64,000 bases of DNA from Nitrospira sp. (lineage in GTDB: Bacteria; Nitrospirota; Nitrospiria; Nitrospirales; Nitrospiraceae), in NCBI GenBank assembly GCA_029194675.1, contig JARFXP010000001.1, positions 434,001 through 498,000 on the forward strand. Direction: 5' to 3'. Numbering within the stretch: the first letter of the stretch is position 1; the number at the start of each line of letters is the position of its first letter. Positions 25,178 through 34,901 of this stretch are shown one piece after another. A program made the position numbers and the translations under genes. The notes below the pieces were generated by a model. It was not told the origin of the DNA. It saw only the letters and a program-made list of their open reading frames with translations, and did no database searches.

Positions 25178-28100
25178 TCATTGAGGCTCGTAATTCAAAT
25201 TGGGCGAGAGCCAGCGTTCGACGGTGCGGAGATCCATTCCCTTTCGGCGGGCATAGTCTTCGACCTGATCTTTCCCGATTTTACCCACGGCAAAGTACTT
25301 GGCGTCCGGATGGGCGAAATAGAATCCACTCACGGCCGCAGCCGGCAACATCGCAAAACTTTCCGTCAATGTGATACCGGTATTTTTCTCAACTTCCAGG
25401 AGATCAAACAGCAGTTTTTTCTCTGTGTGGTCCGGACAGGCCGGATATCCCGGCGCTGGACGGATTCCACGGTATCGTTCCCGGATCAGATCGTCATTCG
25501 TGAGCTGTTCATTCTTGCCGTATCCCCATTCTTCTCTGACCCGTTTATGGAGAAACTCGGCGAAAGCTTCAGCCAGCCGATCGGCAAGAGCCTTGGCCAT
25601 GATCGAATTATAGTCGTCATGGTCTTTATCAAATCGTTTGCACAGTTCATCCAATCCAAGACCGGCTGTGACGGCGAACGCTCCGATGTAATCCTGCCGA
25701 CCCGATTCTTTCGGCGCAACATAATCGGCCAGCGAAAGATTGGGCTGGCCCGCCGGCTTCTCTGATTGCTGACGAAGATGATGGGTCGTCGTGAGTACGG
25801 TTTTTCTGGACAGCTCCAAGTAGAGTTCAATGTCGTCACCGACAGTCGCTGCGGGGAAGAATCCATAGACCCCCTTGGCTTTGAGCTGTCGCTTCTGGAC
25901 GATCTCATCGAGGAGACGTCGTGCATCGTCGTACAGTTCCTTCGCTTTCGGTCCCACGGTTGGATCATCAAAAATCGTCGGATAGCGTCCTCTCAATTCC
26001 CACGTGTGGAAGAAGGGTGACCAGTCGATATAAGGAATCAGTTCGACCAACGATTGATCGGAAATCGTCCGAGCGCCTAGTGACGCCGGTGTGGGAATAT
26101 CAATCCTCTCCCAATCCGGTCTGAACCGATTGGCGCGCGCTTGAGTGATCGAGATGAGCGGCTTCGCACCGCGATCCTGGTGCGACTGTCTCACGCGCTC
26201 ATAGTCGTCCCTCACTTGCTTGACGAAGCCTTGCTTCTGCGTATGGCTGACCAGACTTCCCACGACACCCACTGCACGTGAGGCGTCCAATACGTGGACC
26301 ACGCCCGGCTGGTAGGAGGGTGCGATCTTGACGGCCGTATGAGCCTTGCTGGTGGTGGCACCACCGATCAAGAGCGGCAGGTCGAAACCCTCGCGCGTCA
26401 TTTCCTTGGCCACATGGACCATCTCGTCCAATGAAGGAGTAATGAGCCCGCTCAAGCCGATGATGTCCGGTTTGTTCTCTCGAGCAGCGGCCAGAATCTT
26501 CTCGCAGGGTACCATCACGCCCAGATCGATGACTTCATAGTTGTTGCAGCCAAGCACGACTCCGACGATGTTTTTTCCGATGTCATGGACATCACCTTTG
26601 ACGGTCGCGAGCAAGACCTTCCCCTGCGCCTGGAAGTTGCCGGACCGCTTCTTCTCTTCTTCCATGAAGGGCATGAGATAGGCCACAGCCTTCTTCATCA
26701 CGCGGGCACTCTTAACGACCTGCGGCAAGAACATCTTGCCTGAGCCGAACAGGTCACCGACGACATTCATGCCGGCCATCAACGGTCCCTCGATCACTTC
26801 CAAAGGCTTGGAATATTTTTGTCGCGCCTCCTCCGTATCCTGATCGATGTAGTCCGTGATGCCCTTGATGAGCGCATGGGACAACCGTTCTTCAACCGTC
26901 CCTTTGCGCCATTCATCGTCCTTGACAACCGCTTTCCCCTTCGCCTTCACGGTTTCCGCGAACGTCACCAGACGTTCGGTGGCGTCCGGCCGTCGGTTGA
27001 GCAATACATCCTCGACAAGCTCGAGCAAGTCTTTGGGCACTTCCTCGTAAACAGCCAGCTGTCCCGCATTCACAATGCCCATATCGAGACCGGCCTTGAT
27101 GGCGTGATACAAGAAGGCCGCGTGCATGGCTTCTCGAACCACATTGTTCCCTCGGAACGAAAAAGAAATATTGCTGATACCCCCGCTGACCTTCGCACCC
27201 GGCAGATTCTGTTTGATCCATCGCGTCGCTTCGATGAAATTGACGGCGTAATTGTTGTGCTCCTCAATCCCCGTTGCGACGGTCAAAATGTTTGGATCGA
27301 AGATGATGTCTTGCGGGGGAAAGCCGACTTGCTCTGTGAGGATCTTGTATGAGCGGGCACAGATCTCTTTCTTTCGTTCCAGCGTGTCGGCCTGCCCCTT
27401 CTCGTCGAAGGCCATGACAACAACCGCGGCGCCGTAGCGACGGACGAGCGCCGCCTGGTCGATGAATTTCTGTTCGCCCTCCTTGAGACTGATGCTGTTG
27501 ACGACGGCCTTGCCTTGAATATTTCTGAGGCCGGTCTCCAGCACCTCCCACTTGGAACTGTCCACCATGAGAGGCACTTTGCAGATATCCGGCTCCGACG
27601 CAACAAGGCGAAGAAACTTCTCCATCGCAGCCTTGGAGTCCAGCATCCCCTCGTCCATGTTCACATCGACAATTTGGGCGCCCCCCTCGACCTGTTGCCG
27701 CGCCACCGACAATGCCGCCTCATAATCGCCGGCCAGAATCAGCTTCGCAAAGGCCGGTGAGCCGGTCACGTTCGTCCGTTCGCCGATATTGACGAAGTTC
27801 GAGTCGGGTCGGATGGTCACGGCTTCAAGACCGCTCAAGCGTGTGTATGGCTCGACTATCGACAGGACATGCGGTTTCACCCCGCTCACGGCTTCGGCAA
27901 TGCGCTTGATATGTGCCGGCATCGTGCCGCAACAACCGCCGACGATGTTCAACCATCCGCGTTCCGCCCATTCGCGTAGTTGAGGCGCTAAGGATTCCGG
28001 CGTCTCAGGAAACCCGGTCGGCAACAACGGATTCGGCAGGCCGGCATTGGGATGGGCGCTGATGTAGATCGGTGCGAGCTGCGACAATTCTTCGATCAGC

Positions 28101-28873
28101 GGACGCATTTCTTTCGGACCGAGCGCACAGTTCATCCCTACGCTTAGCAGCGGCACATGGGAGATGGAATTCCAAAACGCTTCGACTGTCTGGCCTGTCA
28201 CTCCACGATTGCTGCCGGCTTGAATAAACGTGACCGACGCCATGATCGGAACTTGGCGCGCGCCGGACGCGAACGTCTGCTGGATCGCAAAGAATGCGGC
28301 CTTCGCATTCAAGGTGTCGAAGATCGTCTCCACCAGCAGAAGATCGACGCCGCCGTCGAGCAAGCCCTGAACTTGCTCGCCATAGGCCTTGACCAGCTCT
28401 TCATAGGTCGTCCCGCGAGCTGCGGGGCTGTTGACATCGGTGGAAATCGACGAGGTCTTTGTCGTCGGTCCGATCGCCCCGGCGACAAAACATCGCCGTC
28501 CTGGCTGCGCCTTCTGTACCGCCCCCACCGCTCGCTTGGCACATTCTGCCCCGGCCTTGGACAGTTCATAGCCCAGGGTCTCCATCTTGTAATCGGCGAG
28601 CGAAATCGCCTGCGAATTGAACGTATTGGTTTCAATGATGTCCGCACCGGCTTCAAGATACTGTCGATGAATCTCTTCGATGATAGCCGGCTGTGAGACA
28701 TTCAACAGATCGTTATGGCCTTTGAGATCCTTCGACCAGTCCTTGAACTGCTGTCCCCGAAAGGCAGCCTCATCCAGCTTTCGCTGCTGGATCATTGTCC
28801 CCATGGCACCGTCAAGGATAAGGATGCGTTCGTGCAAAAGCGCCGCAATGGAACTCTCATGCGATATCGTCAT
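25178..28873 (-). CDS. metH: Cobalamin-dependent methionine synthase
   Basis: A 1231-residue MetH, normal length for the four-module enzyme that methylates homocysteine from methyltetrahydrofolate. In order: the homocysteine-binding barrel with the zinc cysteines in [11 protein letters not shown]; the pterin-binding barrel ([13 protein letters not shown]); the B12 domain with the base-off histidine in DVHDIGKN; and the reactivation domain with [12 protein letters not shown]. The ATG at 28873 is chosen; a GTG at 28891 is in frame. No cobalamin or SAM riboswitch fits in the short upstream region. It would consume homocysteine, a possible product of the cluster at 58-63 kb. Confidence 0.96.
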   Translation of the reverse strand: MTISHESSIAALLHERILILDGAMGTMIQQRKLDEAAFRGQQFKDWSKDLKGHNDLLNVSQPAIIEEIHRQYLEAGADIIETNTFNSQAISLADYKMETLGYELSKAGAECAKRAVGAVQKAQPGRRCFVAGAIGPTTKTSSISTDVNSPAARGTTYEELVKAYGEQVQGLLDGGVDLLLVETIFDTLNAKAAFFAIQQTFASGARQVPIMASVTFIQAGSNRGVTGQTVEAFWNSISHVPLLSVGMNCALGPKEMRPLIEELSQLAPIYISAHPNAGLPNPLLPTGFPETPESLAPQLREWAERGWLNIVGGCCGTMPAHIKRIAEAVSGVKPHVLSIVEPYTRLSGLEAVTIRPDSNFVNIGERTNVTGSPAFAKLILAGDYEAALSVARQQVEGGAQIVDVNMDEGMLDSKAAMEKFLRLVASEPDICKVPLMVDSSKWEVLETGLRNIQGKAVVNSISLKEGEQKFIDQAALVRRYGAAVVVMAFDEKGQADTLERKKEICARSYKILTEQVGFPPQDIIFDPNILTVATGIEEHNNYAVNFIEATRWIKQNLPGAKVSGGISNISFSFRGNNVVREAMHAAFLYHAIKAGLDMGIVNAGQLAVYEEVPKDLLELVEDVLLNRRPDATERLVTFAETVKAKGKAVVKDDEWRKGTVEERLSHALIKGITDYIDQDTEEARQKYSKPLEVIEGPLMAGMNVVGDLFGSGKMFLPQVVKSARVMKKAVAYLMPFMEEEKKRSGNFQAQGKVLLATVKGDVHDIGKNIVGVVLGCNNYEVIDLGVMVPCEKILAAARENKPDIIGLSGLITPSLDEMVHVAKEMTREGFDLPLLIGGATTSKAHTAVKIAPSYQPGVVHVLDASRAVGVVGSLVSHTQKQGFVKQVRDDYERVRQSHQDRGAKPLISITQARANRFRPDWERIDIPTPASLGARTISDQSLVELIPYIDWSPFFHTWELRGRYPTIFDDPTVGPKAKELYDDARRLLDEIVQKRQLKAKGVYGFFPAATVGDDIELYLELSRKTVLTTTHHLRQQSEKPAGQPNLSLADYVAPKESGRQDYIGAFAVTAGLGLDELCKRFDKDHDDYNSIMAKALADRLAEAFAEFLHKRVREEWGYGKNEQLTNDDLIRERYRGIRPAPGYPACPDHTEKKLLFDLLEVEKNTGITLTESFAMLPAAAVSGFYFAHPDAKYFAVGKIGKDQVEDYARRKGMDLRTVERWLSPNLNYEPQ

Positions 28874-28964
28874 AATCACCCTATCGATCACCGGGATAGT
28901 TACGATTTACTATTTGGCGATCATACTGGAAGGCCTTCAGATCGGGCAAGCGTGCGACCCTTCC

Positions 28965-28994
28965 TTGACATAAAATTCGGGCTCTGACTACGAT
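28965..28994 (+). promoter_or_regulatory. Candidate sigma-70 promoter, possibly leaderless
   Basis: TTGACA (28965-28970), an 18-base spacer, and TACGAT (28989-28994). Transcription would start near 29001, at the ATG of the next gene, which has no ribosome binding site. This suggests a leaderless message or a different start. Confidence 0.4.
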
Positions 28995-28999
28995 GAAAC

Positions 29000-29788
29000 A
29001 TGAGACATGTTCCGGTCCTCTTGCGAATCACGGCATTGATCCCTCTGCTCTACGTTGTCTTATTTTTCCCAAGACCTTCTCTCGCCTTCGCTGCACCCTA
29101 TTTTGAAGACGGTTTTTTAGGACTTACTCAGAAAGAACTCCATGAGAAGCTCGGCATGCCGGGGGCCGTGCGGGACCGAAAATCTGCGCTGCGTGTCTTC
29201 ACCTATTATCCGATCAACGATTGGCTGAGGTACTTCAGCAAACTCGTGTCGCCTGAAAACGGCGAAGATGTGTACACCTTCAAGCGTGAGGGCATCGATG
29301 TCCGCTATTCCTTCGGCTACACGGTCGACCCGAATGATGAAAGTGACAACCGACCACTGACTGTACGGCTGGTAGACATCGAATTTTCCCAAGCAATGCC
29401 GATCAGTCGGCTCCCGGCTTTGATTCCGGAATTTCGTCCTTCAACTGATCCGACCAGCCCCGCCTTTCGATCAAACACGTGGGTGCTGTTGTTCAAAGGC
29501 TCCCCTTCGTCTGATGCCCGTTTCATCGTGCGAGAGAAGGGAAAAGAACAGCTCGATTGGAGTCTTTGCTACCAATTATTCTCGCTTCAAGGACTTCCCG
29601 ATCAATTGACGACCGAGGCATTGATAGACCGCGTGGAAATCAGCGCACAGAGCCTGCAGTTGGTGACCCTCCGACAACGGCACACCCATGAACCAGTCAT
29701 CAATCCCTACTCTGACCAACTCGACCGGCAACTTGCTCCTGCCAAGCCACGCGCCAGGACCATTCCAGTTCCAAAATATTCGGAGTGA
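29000..29788 (+). CDS. Exported hypothetical protein
   Basis: A 262-residue protein with a signal peptide (about 1-30, ending AFA). An early FLGLTQKELHEKLGMPGAVRD segment resembles the substrate-like motif of SmpA/OmlA-type outer-membrane assembly lipoproteins. The rest is not recognised. It lies between metH and a convergent DUF4124 gene. It is a plausible conserved envelope protein of unknown function. Confidence 0.7.
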   Translation: MRHVPVLLRITALIPLLYVVLFFPRPSLAFAAPYFEDGFLGLTQKELHEKLGMPGAVRDRKSALRVFTYYPINDWLRYFSKLVSPENGEDVYTFKREGIDVRYSFGYTVDPNDESDNRPLTVRLVDIEFSQAMPISRLPALIPEFRPSTDPTSPAFRSNTWVLLFKGSPSSDARFIVREKGKEQLDWSLCYQLFSLQGLPDQLTTEALIDRVEISAQSLQLVTLRQRHTHEPVINPYSDQLDRQLAPAKPRARTIPVPKYSE

Positions 29789-29817
29789 TCGAGAGAATTC
29801 TGTGTGCGGAGCGAGCC

Positions 29818-30378
29818 TCACTGCGGAACTTGCTGAAGACGATCCTGTTGAGCTTGTCCCGAGGCAGTGGCTTTTTTCTTCATGTTGTCCATCGGACCAC
29901 CATCGCTCGTATACATGAGCACGGGAGTCCCGATCGCAAGGACAATCAGCAGACCCATGGCCAACAACCGGATCATGGGACTGTCCTTGCTGAAATACAT
30001 AATCAACAGCAGGACAATCGCCGCAATGACGGCATAGGTCAGAATGGGTGACTGTGCCGAGCTGAAATTCTTCATGTCGAGTTGAAGCGACGGCACCTGA
30101 AACCCGAGACTCTTGACCTGTTCTTTGACTGTATCACGCACCCTGTCCGCCACCGAGGGCGACTTTTTCGCCGAATCGGGACGTTCGTGTGTCTTGACCT
30201 TGGCGCGATACTTTTCAGGAATCGTCTCCGGCGAGTCGGTAAAGACCGGGTTCCCTTGATCGTCGATGTAGGAATACACAGTGGTGGCGCGGGCCTCGAC
30301 GGCGCCCCATTGCCAGGCGGCCAAGACAGCAACGATCAAACAGAGTGAAACGATCGTCCGGCATTCGCAATAGGACAT
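29818..30378 (-). CDS. DUF4124 domain membrane protein
   Basis: A 186-residue protein with a signal peptide and then the DUF4124 signature TVYSYIDDQGNPVFTDSPET at about residues 33-52. A charged linker and two adjacent membrane helices follow near residues 110-155 (ILTYAVIAAIVLLLIMYF and LLAMGLLIVLAIGTPVLM). It is an envelope protein of unknown function. It is convergent with the preceding gene with a 29-base gap. Confidence 0.8.
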   Translation of the reverse strand: MSYCECRTIVSLCLIVAVLAAWQWGAVEARATTVYSYIDDQGNPVFTDSPETIPEKYRAKVKTHERPDSAKKSPSVADRVRDTVKEQVKSLGFQVPSLQLDMKNFSSAQSPILTYAVIAAIVLLLIMYFSKDSPMIRLLAMGLLIVLAIGTPVLMYTSDGGPMDNMKKKATASGQAQQDRLQQVPQ

Positions 30379-30438
30379 GGGTGGAAGTATATCGCGATGC
30401 CTGTTATATGGAATTGATTACTGAAAACAGGCCGTTCC

Positions 30439-30467
30439 TTGACTCCATCACACTCCATTGTTAGCAT
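30439..30467 (+). promoter_or_regulatory. Candidate sigma-70 promoter
   Basis: TTGACT (30439-30444), a 17-base spacer, and TAGCAT (30462-30467), placed about 20 bases upstream of the ATG at 30489. Confidence 0.4.
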
Positions 30468-30488
30468 GCGCGGCTTCTGCGTGACATC

Positions 30489-30932
30489 ATGACCACCGAC
30501 CTTCAGCCGGCTTCGCCAGAATCACAGCCCGAAGAACCGTCGTTCATTCGTCGCCGCCCGGTGAGAATGATCATTTATGCCGGGCTTGCGCTGTTTGTCC
30601 TCATGATGGTGGTATGGCCGATGGTCGTTCAGCTTGACGATCCGGATTTCCAAAAACACATCGAACAACACCGTGTCATGGTGGGGATGACCAAAGAACA
30701 AGTTCTGAAATCTTGGGGAGGTCCGCAGACGATCAACACCACGTTCACCAAGGACGGCATACGGCAGGAGGAATGGATTTTCGAAGATTGGGAAAGCTCG
30801 GCGGTTGTCCGTCACCGCTATCTCTATTTCGAGGAAGGGATACTGATGGGAGGATGGTACGAAGGATCACGCGAGCGCCGCGCCGGCGACTTCCCTGCGG
30901 ATAAACCTCACCCCAAACTTCAGCCGCAATGA
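30489..30932 (+). CDS. Single-pass membrane protein with SmpA/OmlA-like motif
   Basis: A 147-residue protein with one transmembrane helix (about 27-46, MIIYAGLALFVLMMVVWPMV). A small outer domain contains VMVGMTKEQVLKSWGGPQTI and EEWIF, the pattern of SmpA/OmlA (BamE-like) folds. It has no lipobox, so it is inner-membrane anchored and not an outer-membrane lipoprotein. The function is unknown. Confidence 0.7.
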   Translation: MTTDLQPASPESQPEEPSFIRRRPVRMIIYAGLALFVLMMVVWPMVVQLDDPDFQKHIEQHRVMVGMTKEQVLKSWGGPQTINTTFTKDGIRQEEWIFEDWESSAVVRHRYLYFEEGILMGGWYEGSRERRAGDFPADKPHPKLQPQ

Positions 30933-30960
30933 TGGCTCTCGTCGTCGTTGAACGGAAAAT

Positions 30961-31191
30961 TTAGGCCGAGGCTTCGCGAATCGAGAGCCTGAGTCGGCTC
31001 AGAAGCACTTCGGCACGAACCTGATCGGACACGTCGACCATGACGCGGCTGACAAAGTAGGGCACACCCGGATAGAGGCTGCTGACATGTTCTCCATGGA
31101 CGACGTAGGCGATGCGGTTGCCATCGAGCAAGCTTTTGATCATCGCGAGTTCGCCGACGTCCTGCGCGTTGGTGAGATGAATCATCCGCAT
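30961..31191 (-). CDS. DUF2007 protein
   Basis: A 76-residue protein starting at ATG 31191. MIHLTNAQDVGELAMIKSLL and YVVHGEHVSSLYPG are typical of DUF2007, small proteins that often have a putative signal-transducing annotation without experiment. The longer frame to 31497 overlaps another gene and has a composition unlike protein, so it is rejected. Confidence 0.8.
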   Translation of the reverse strand: MRMIHLTNAQDVGELAMIKSLLDGNRIAYVVHGEHVSSLYPGVPYFVSRVMVDVSDQVRAEVLLSRLRLSIREASA

Positions 31192-31276
31192 GAGGTATCC
31201 ACCGGTCAATCGTTCACGCGTAAAAATCGCCCATCGGTTGCACTTCGCCGTCTCTCGCTTTACACTCGAATACGAG

Positions 31277-31561
31277 TTACGGAGTTTCCGTAATTCGCGC
31301 ACGCCGTTCCTGGCCCGGACCTCCCGAGATGGTGAGCACGCGCTTCCACTCACGGACCTGGTAAATGGCCCATGCATTCGGTTGGCCTTTGAAGAACGCA
31401 GTGGGATCTTCGCCGCTGGCATTGAGGAAAATCGGCTCGGTAAATCCCTCTTCCAACACGTAATCGAGCAACGATTCGGTCGTAAAACCAGCCCCACGAA
31501 GGGTCACGTCGGCCAGCATATTGAGGATTTCGTCAGGATTCTGAATCGTTATTGGATTCAT
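31277..31561 (-). CDS. Hypothetical protein, 94 aa
   Basis: Not recognised. MNPITIQNPDEILNMLADVT opens a soluble-looking protein without signal or membrane segments. It lies upstream of the DUF2007 gene on the same strand and divergent from the di-metal protein gene at 31620. Confidence 0.6.
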   Translation of the reverse strand: MNPITIQNPDEILNMLADVTLRGAGFTTESLLDYVLEEGFTEPIFLNASGEDPTAFFKGQPNAWAIYQVREWKRVLTISGGPGQERRARITETP

Positions 31562-31619
31562 CGGCTGTTCCTCTGTATTCCGAATTGTAGCGAGGGTTCA
31601 CCCGAGAAGGCAAGGTATC

Positions 31620-32366
31620 GTGTCCATTCACATGAAGAAATCCGCGTTTCTTGAAGCGCTCCTGCGGATCATGGACGATAAGCATCACTGGGCTTGGGAA
31701 CATTTTTCTTCCGGCCGACTCAGCAAAGCCCAGCTCAAAATCCACTTTCAGCACGAGTACGCCGTCTACGTACGAGACTTTCCCGTCTTCTTATCACGGA
31801 TCCTCGGAACCAACCCTCCGCTTTCAGTCCGCCATATGTTGGCTGAGAATATCTATGAGGAAGAAACCGGAGGACTCTCGTTGGGAAAATCTCATCCCGA
31901 GCTTTTCTTGACGATGATGGAAGGGTTGGGCTTCCGCCGACGGGATTTCGAACGTGACCATCTGTTGCCTGCCGCCCGAACCTATCGCACCTGGCTTGAG
32001 CACATATCGCGCCACCGTCATTGGGTGATGGCCGCTGCAAGCTTGACCATATTCGTTGAAGGCAGCGTGAAGGATCGCAAGGAAATTCTCGCTCCTCCTG
32101 AGAAGAAACGCCCGGAAGATATCGAATCCATCATCAGCCTTCATCCCTTGGTCCGATATCATGGGGTTTCGCCGAGCCGAATGGACTTGATTCGAGCCCA
32201 CCAGCTGGTCGAAGCAGGCCATCGGCACGATGCCTATGACATGGTCGTCAATTACACCGCGCCCGGGCTTCGGCAATCGGTTCTCACATGTGTAAAGAGG
32301 AGCTTGTCGCTGTGGCTGAACTATCGCGATGCGGTCGCCAGGGCTTGTGGTATCAAAGCTCCGTAA
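31620..32366 (+). CDS. Heme-oxygenase-like di-metal protein (CADD/TENA/PqqC fold)
   Basis: A 248-residue all-helical protein. The GTG at 31620 has AAGG upstream; an ATG at 31632 is possible. Ligand-like motifs match the CADD group: NIYEEETGG followed by SHPELF, an IFVEGS glutamate, and H-x3-E-x2-H in AHQLVEAGH. CADD of Chlamydia and a Nitrosomonas homologue replace the standard pathway to p-aminobenzoate, so a folate-precursor role is possible here. That is an inference from fold and motifs. It overlaps the next gene by one base (TAATG). Confidence 0.7.
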   Translation: MSIHMKKSAFLEALLRIMDDKHHWAWEHFSSGRLSKAQLKIHFQHEYAVYVRDFPVFLSRILGTNPPLSVRHMLAENIYEEETGGLSLGKSHPELFLTMMEGLGFRRRDFERDHLLPAARTYRTWLEHISRHRHWVMAAASLTIFVEGSVKDRKEILAPPEKKRPEDIESIISLHPLVRYHGVSPSRMDLIRAHQLVEAGHRHDAYDMVVNYTAPGLRQSVLTCVKRSLSLWLNYRDAVARACGIKAP

Positions 32367-33247
32367 TGGCCCGATCCTTCCTCTCCTGTGTCCTCCTCCT
32401 TGCCATCAGCCATTCCCCTTCGGCTATCGGCGCTGACATTACGACAGGCATGGCTCTGATTCCTCCCGGAGAGTTCACGATGGGGAGTCCTGAGGGAAGC
32501 GACGGCTTCCCTGACGAACGTCCGGAACGACGTGTCTACCTGAGTGGCTACTTTCTTGACCGTTTTGAGGTGACCAACCAGGCCTATACCGCCTTCGTGC
32601 AAGCAACGGGACATCGCGCTCCTGCGAATGCAAGCCAAGCCGCAACTCTCTGGACGAACGATCGACCCATCCCGGGCATCGAACAACATCCCGTCGTCAA
32701 TGTAAGCTGGGAGGATGCCGACGCCTACTGCCGTTGGGCCGGAAAACGCCTCCCGACCGAAGCGGAATGGGAAAAGGCCGCACGCGGAACCGATGGCCGG
32801 CGGTACCCCTGGGGGAACACCTGGGACTTTACCATGGCGAATAGCGCCAGTTACTGGGCGCAACGGACAATTGAGTTCCATAGCGGAGCGGATTGGGATG
32901 CCTTCTGGGTCAGAGGAGAGGGCGCTCATCTGGCCAAGGAGAAAGGCATACTGGGAGAAGTCCTGACGATGTCGGTCGACAGCTTTCCGCAAGGAATAAG
33001 CCCATACGGTCTCTACGGGATGGCTGGCAATGCCGCAGAATGGGTACAAGATTGGTACGATCCGAATTACTATAAGCATGCTCCACTGACAGATCCCACG
33101 GGTCCAATTCGCGGTGCGATCAAAGCCATGCGTGGCGGGTCATGGCTCAAACCGGCTGCCAGCCTCCGCACAACTGATCGCGATTGGGGCACGATGGACA
33201 GCCGTCCGAGCGGCACCGGCTTTCGTTGCGCAAAAGACGCGTATTAA
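32366..33247 (+). CDS. FGE-sulfatase (SUMF1) domain protein, exported, probably not a formylglycine generator
   Basis: A 293-residue protein with a signal peptide (about 1-23) and a complete FGE-sulfatase domain: MALIPPGEFTMGSPEGSDG, VTNQAYTAFV, VNVSWEDADAYCRWAGKRLP, YGLYGMAGNAAEWVQDW, GFRCAKD. The two active-site cysteines of true formylglycine-generating enzymes, in a SYCxRYRC-like segment, are replaced here by an AASLRTTDRDW segment. Despite two sulfatases in the window it is therefore unlikely to be their maturase. The gene overlaps the CADD-like gene by one base. Confidence 0.85.
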   Translation: MARSFLSCVLLLAISHSPSAIGADITTGMALIPPGEFTMGSPEGSDGFPDERPERRVYLSGYFLDRFEVTNQAYTAFVQATGHRAPANASQAATLWTNDRPIPGIEQHPVVNVSWEDADAYCRWAGKRLPTEAEWEKAARGTDGRRYPWGNTWDFTMANSASYWAQRTIEFHSGADWDAFWVRGEGAHLAKEKGILGEVLTMSVDSFPQGISPYGLYGMAGNAAEWVQDWYDPNYYKHAPLTDPTGPIRGAIKAMRGGSWLKPAASLRTTDRDWGTMDSRPSGTGFRCAKDAY

Positions 33248-33319
33248 CCAGCGGCAGCAATCTAGCCCCTCGCACCGCGCCAACTCATACCTGCGCAATG
33301 GACCAGCGCTTCAGTGGAA

Positions 33320-34030
33320 TCAGGGCCTTTGCGCCCCTTTGAAAAGCACCTCCACCTGTTCAACCCTCACCACAGGCATGATGAGCCCAACCCCTTCCTC
33401 CTCGTGCGAAAAATCATAGATGATCGACTCGGAGGGAATCAGCACACCGGCCATCACGACCAACAGACGTGATTTTTCCCCTTTGGCGAGACTCCGACTG
33501 ATCCGACCGGCGAGTTTCTTGTCCGGCCTCACGCGCAGATTGTTTGGGAACTCCTCGGGCTTGAATCGGACCATCCCCCAACGGGTTGAATTGAACTCCG
33601 GCCCAACCGCCACCGCATAGCTCTTGGTTTCGGGATCGAATTGCGACAATTCTCCAGGCCAGACGAAGGCCACACGCCGGTTCAGAACGGGGTTCCCCGC
33701 TCGTGCAGTATCCCGCTCGCGGTTCAGGCTGAATAGCCGCTCATCATGTCCCGGATCGTGATGACCGTGACCATAGACGGTGGCCCAATCGGGAGGCGTC
33801 CCTTCCAGCGCCGTCAGGAACGCTTCGATGGCGCTCCGCTCGATCAGGACATGCGTATCAGAGGGAAGAATCGAGCCAAGCTCGGCGGGTGGAATCGTTC
33901 TCAGAGGCCGAAGTCCGACTTCATCCTCCGCCTGTATTATGGCCGGCAAGATGATCGCGCCGGACAGACAGAAGAGAGAAATGAGGGGTGCGAGCAACCT
34001 ATCCAGCGGGAGCACGAGCCAGCAGTTCAT
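33320..34030 (-). CDS. Exported hypothetical protein, 236 aa
   Basis: Not recognised. It has a signal peptide (about 1-34, ending IQA) and a mature region rich in short beta strands, with LVVMAGVLIPSESIIYDFSH near the end. It overlaps the upstream gene by 32 bases, has GAGGG upstream of its ATG, and belongs to a three-gene minus-strand operon with the FmdB-like gene. Confidence 0.6.
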   Translation of the reverse strand: MNCWLVLPLDRLLAPLISLFCLSGAIILPAIIQAEDEVGLRPLRTIPPAELGSILPSDTHVLIERSAIEAFLTALEGTPPDWATVYGHGHHDPGHDERLFSLNRERDTARAGNPVLNRRVAFVWPGELSQFDPETKSYAVAVGPEFNSTRWGMVRFKPEEFPNNLRVRPDKKLAGRISRSLAKGEKSRLLVVMAGVLIPSESIIYDFSHEEEGVGLIMPVVRVEQVEVLFKGAQRP

Positions 34031-34325
34031 CGTAAACGGCCCTCAGGGCAGTCACGCCCGAGTGATCGTCGGTGAGTACTTCGGTCTCGATAAGGACCGC
34101 TAGCCGAGGGGCGGGATTGAGTCGGCGCAGGCGGGATTGAGTCAAACCGTCCGTGGCCAAGGCCTTCTCGTAGGTGCCAAGCCAGGACTCCGTCACAGCG
34201 CGCAAGCCCGTATCAGTCGGCTTCATACGGCCCAATCGCACTTGCTGCAGCAGCTTGATCAGCGGATCGGATTGAGCGATGCTCGAGATCGCGCGTTGCA
34301 CCGCCTGTTCATCCTGAGTGCCCAT
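33999..34325 (-). CDS. Hypothetical protein, 108 aa
   Basis: Not recognised. A soluble helical protein (RAISSIAQSDPLIKLLQQVR) between fmdB-like and the secreted hypothetical gene, seven bases after the former and overlapping the latter. The tight spacing supports that it is real. Confidence 0.6.
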   Translation of the reverse strand: MGTQDEQAVQRAISSIAQSDPLIKLLQQVRLGRMKPTDTGLRAVTESWLGTYEKALATDGLTQSRLRRLNPAPRLAVLIETEVLTDDHSGVTALRAVYDELLARAPAG

Positions 34326-34332
34326 CGGCTAT

Positions 34333-34557
34333 TCAATTCATCGAGCAAGCGCCCGGCCCGCGAGGATCACCGCAACTGCCGCACGCGCCAGGACCGGCTG
34401 AGGACGCCCAGCCGGTCGTGGCCCCGACTCCAAAGGCGGAGAACTGTTTATCGAGCTTGGTCGTCTTGCACTGCGGACAAGCCGCCTCCGTCGATCCTTG
34501 GATCAGCAGCTCAAAACGGTGATTGCATTCACGGCACACATATTCGAAGATAGGCAT
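34333..34557 (-). CDS. FmdB-family zinc-ribbon protein
   Basis: A 74-residue protein opening MPIFEYVCRECNHRFELLI, with a second CPQC pair, the classic FmdB zinc ribbon. The tail is rich in Gly and Cys (ACGSCGDPRGPGAC). The family is suspected of regulatory or nucleic-acid roles without firm evidence. It is the first gene of a minus-strand operon. Confidence 0.9.
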   Translation of the reverse strand: MPIFEYVCRECNHRFELLIQGSTEAACPQCKTTKLDKQFSAFGVGATTGWASSAGPGACGSCGDPRGPGACSMN

Positions 34558-34628
34558 GGCTGGGGACTCCTTCGGTTGCCGAGAGCATTATAAAATCACC
34601 CCGAGTGAATCGCAACGACAGGGGTTGC

Positions 34629-34901
34629 ATGTACCAGGAAGACAAAACGTTTACCATTCGCTTCACGCTGGAAGCCTCGTTTCCGGACGACTATACAGGG
34701 GACGAAGATGAACGACATTGGCTGAACGAGTGGGAAGCTCGGATCAAACCGCAACTGCTCAAATCCATCTTTGAGTCGCTCCGCAGGCATGACGGATGGG
34801 CATCGCACATCCGCAACCGAGGCATTTCGCCGGCCGACGAAATCGAAATCGTAATGGCTAAGGATTTCTCACAACCTCCTCCCTTCTCGCTGAAACGATG
34901 A
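34629..34901 (+). CDS. Hypothetical protein upstream of hemW
   Basis: A 90-residue soluble protein (MYQEDKTFTIRFTLEASFPD). Its ATG at 34629 follows AGGGG. It overlaps the hemW start by four bases, so the two are translationally coupled. It is acidic and has no known motif. Confidence 0.7.
   Translation: MYQEDKTFTIRFTLEASFPDDYTGDEDERHWLNEWEARIKPQLLKSIFESLRRHDGWASHIRNRGISPADEIEIVMAKDFSQPPPFSLKR

Noticed and set aside
28874-28999. Cobalamin or SAM riboswitch upstream of metH
   Set aside because: Only about 125 bases separate the divergent genes, and I could not find a B12-box or SAM-type core.
30961-31497. N-terminal extension of the DUF2007 frame to 178 residues
   Set aside because: The added part overlaps another gene on the same strand and does not look like protein. 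The ATG at 31191 starts the family core.
32366-33247. Calling this gene the sulfatase maturase
   Set aside because: The catalytic cysteine pair of true formylglycine-generating enzymes is absent, so genomic proximity alone is not enough.
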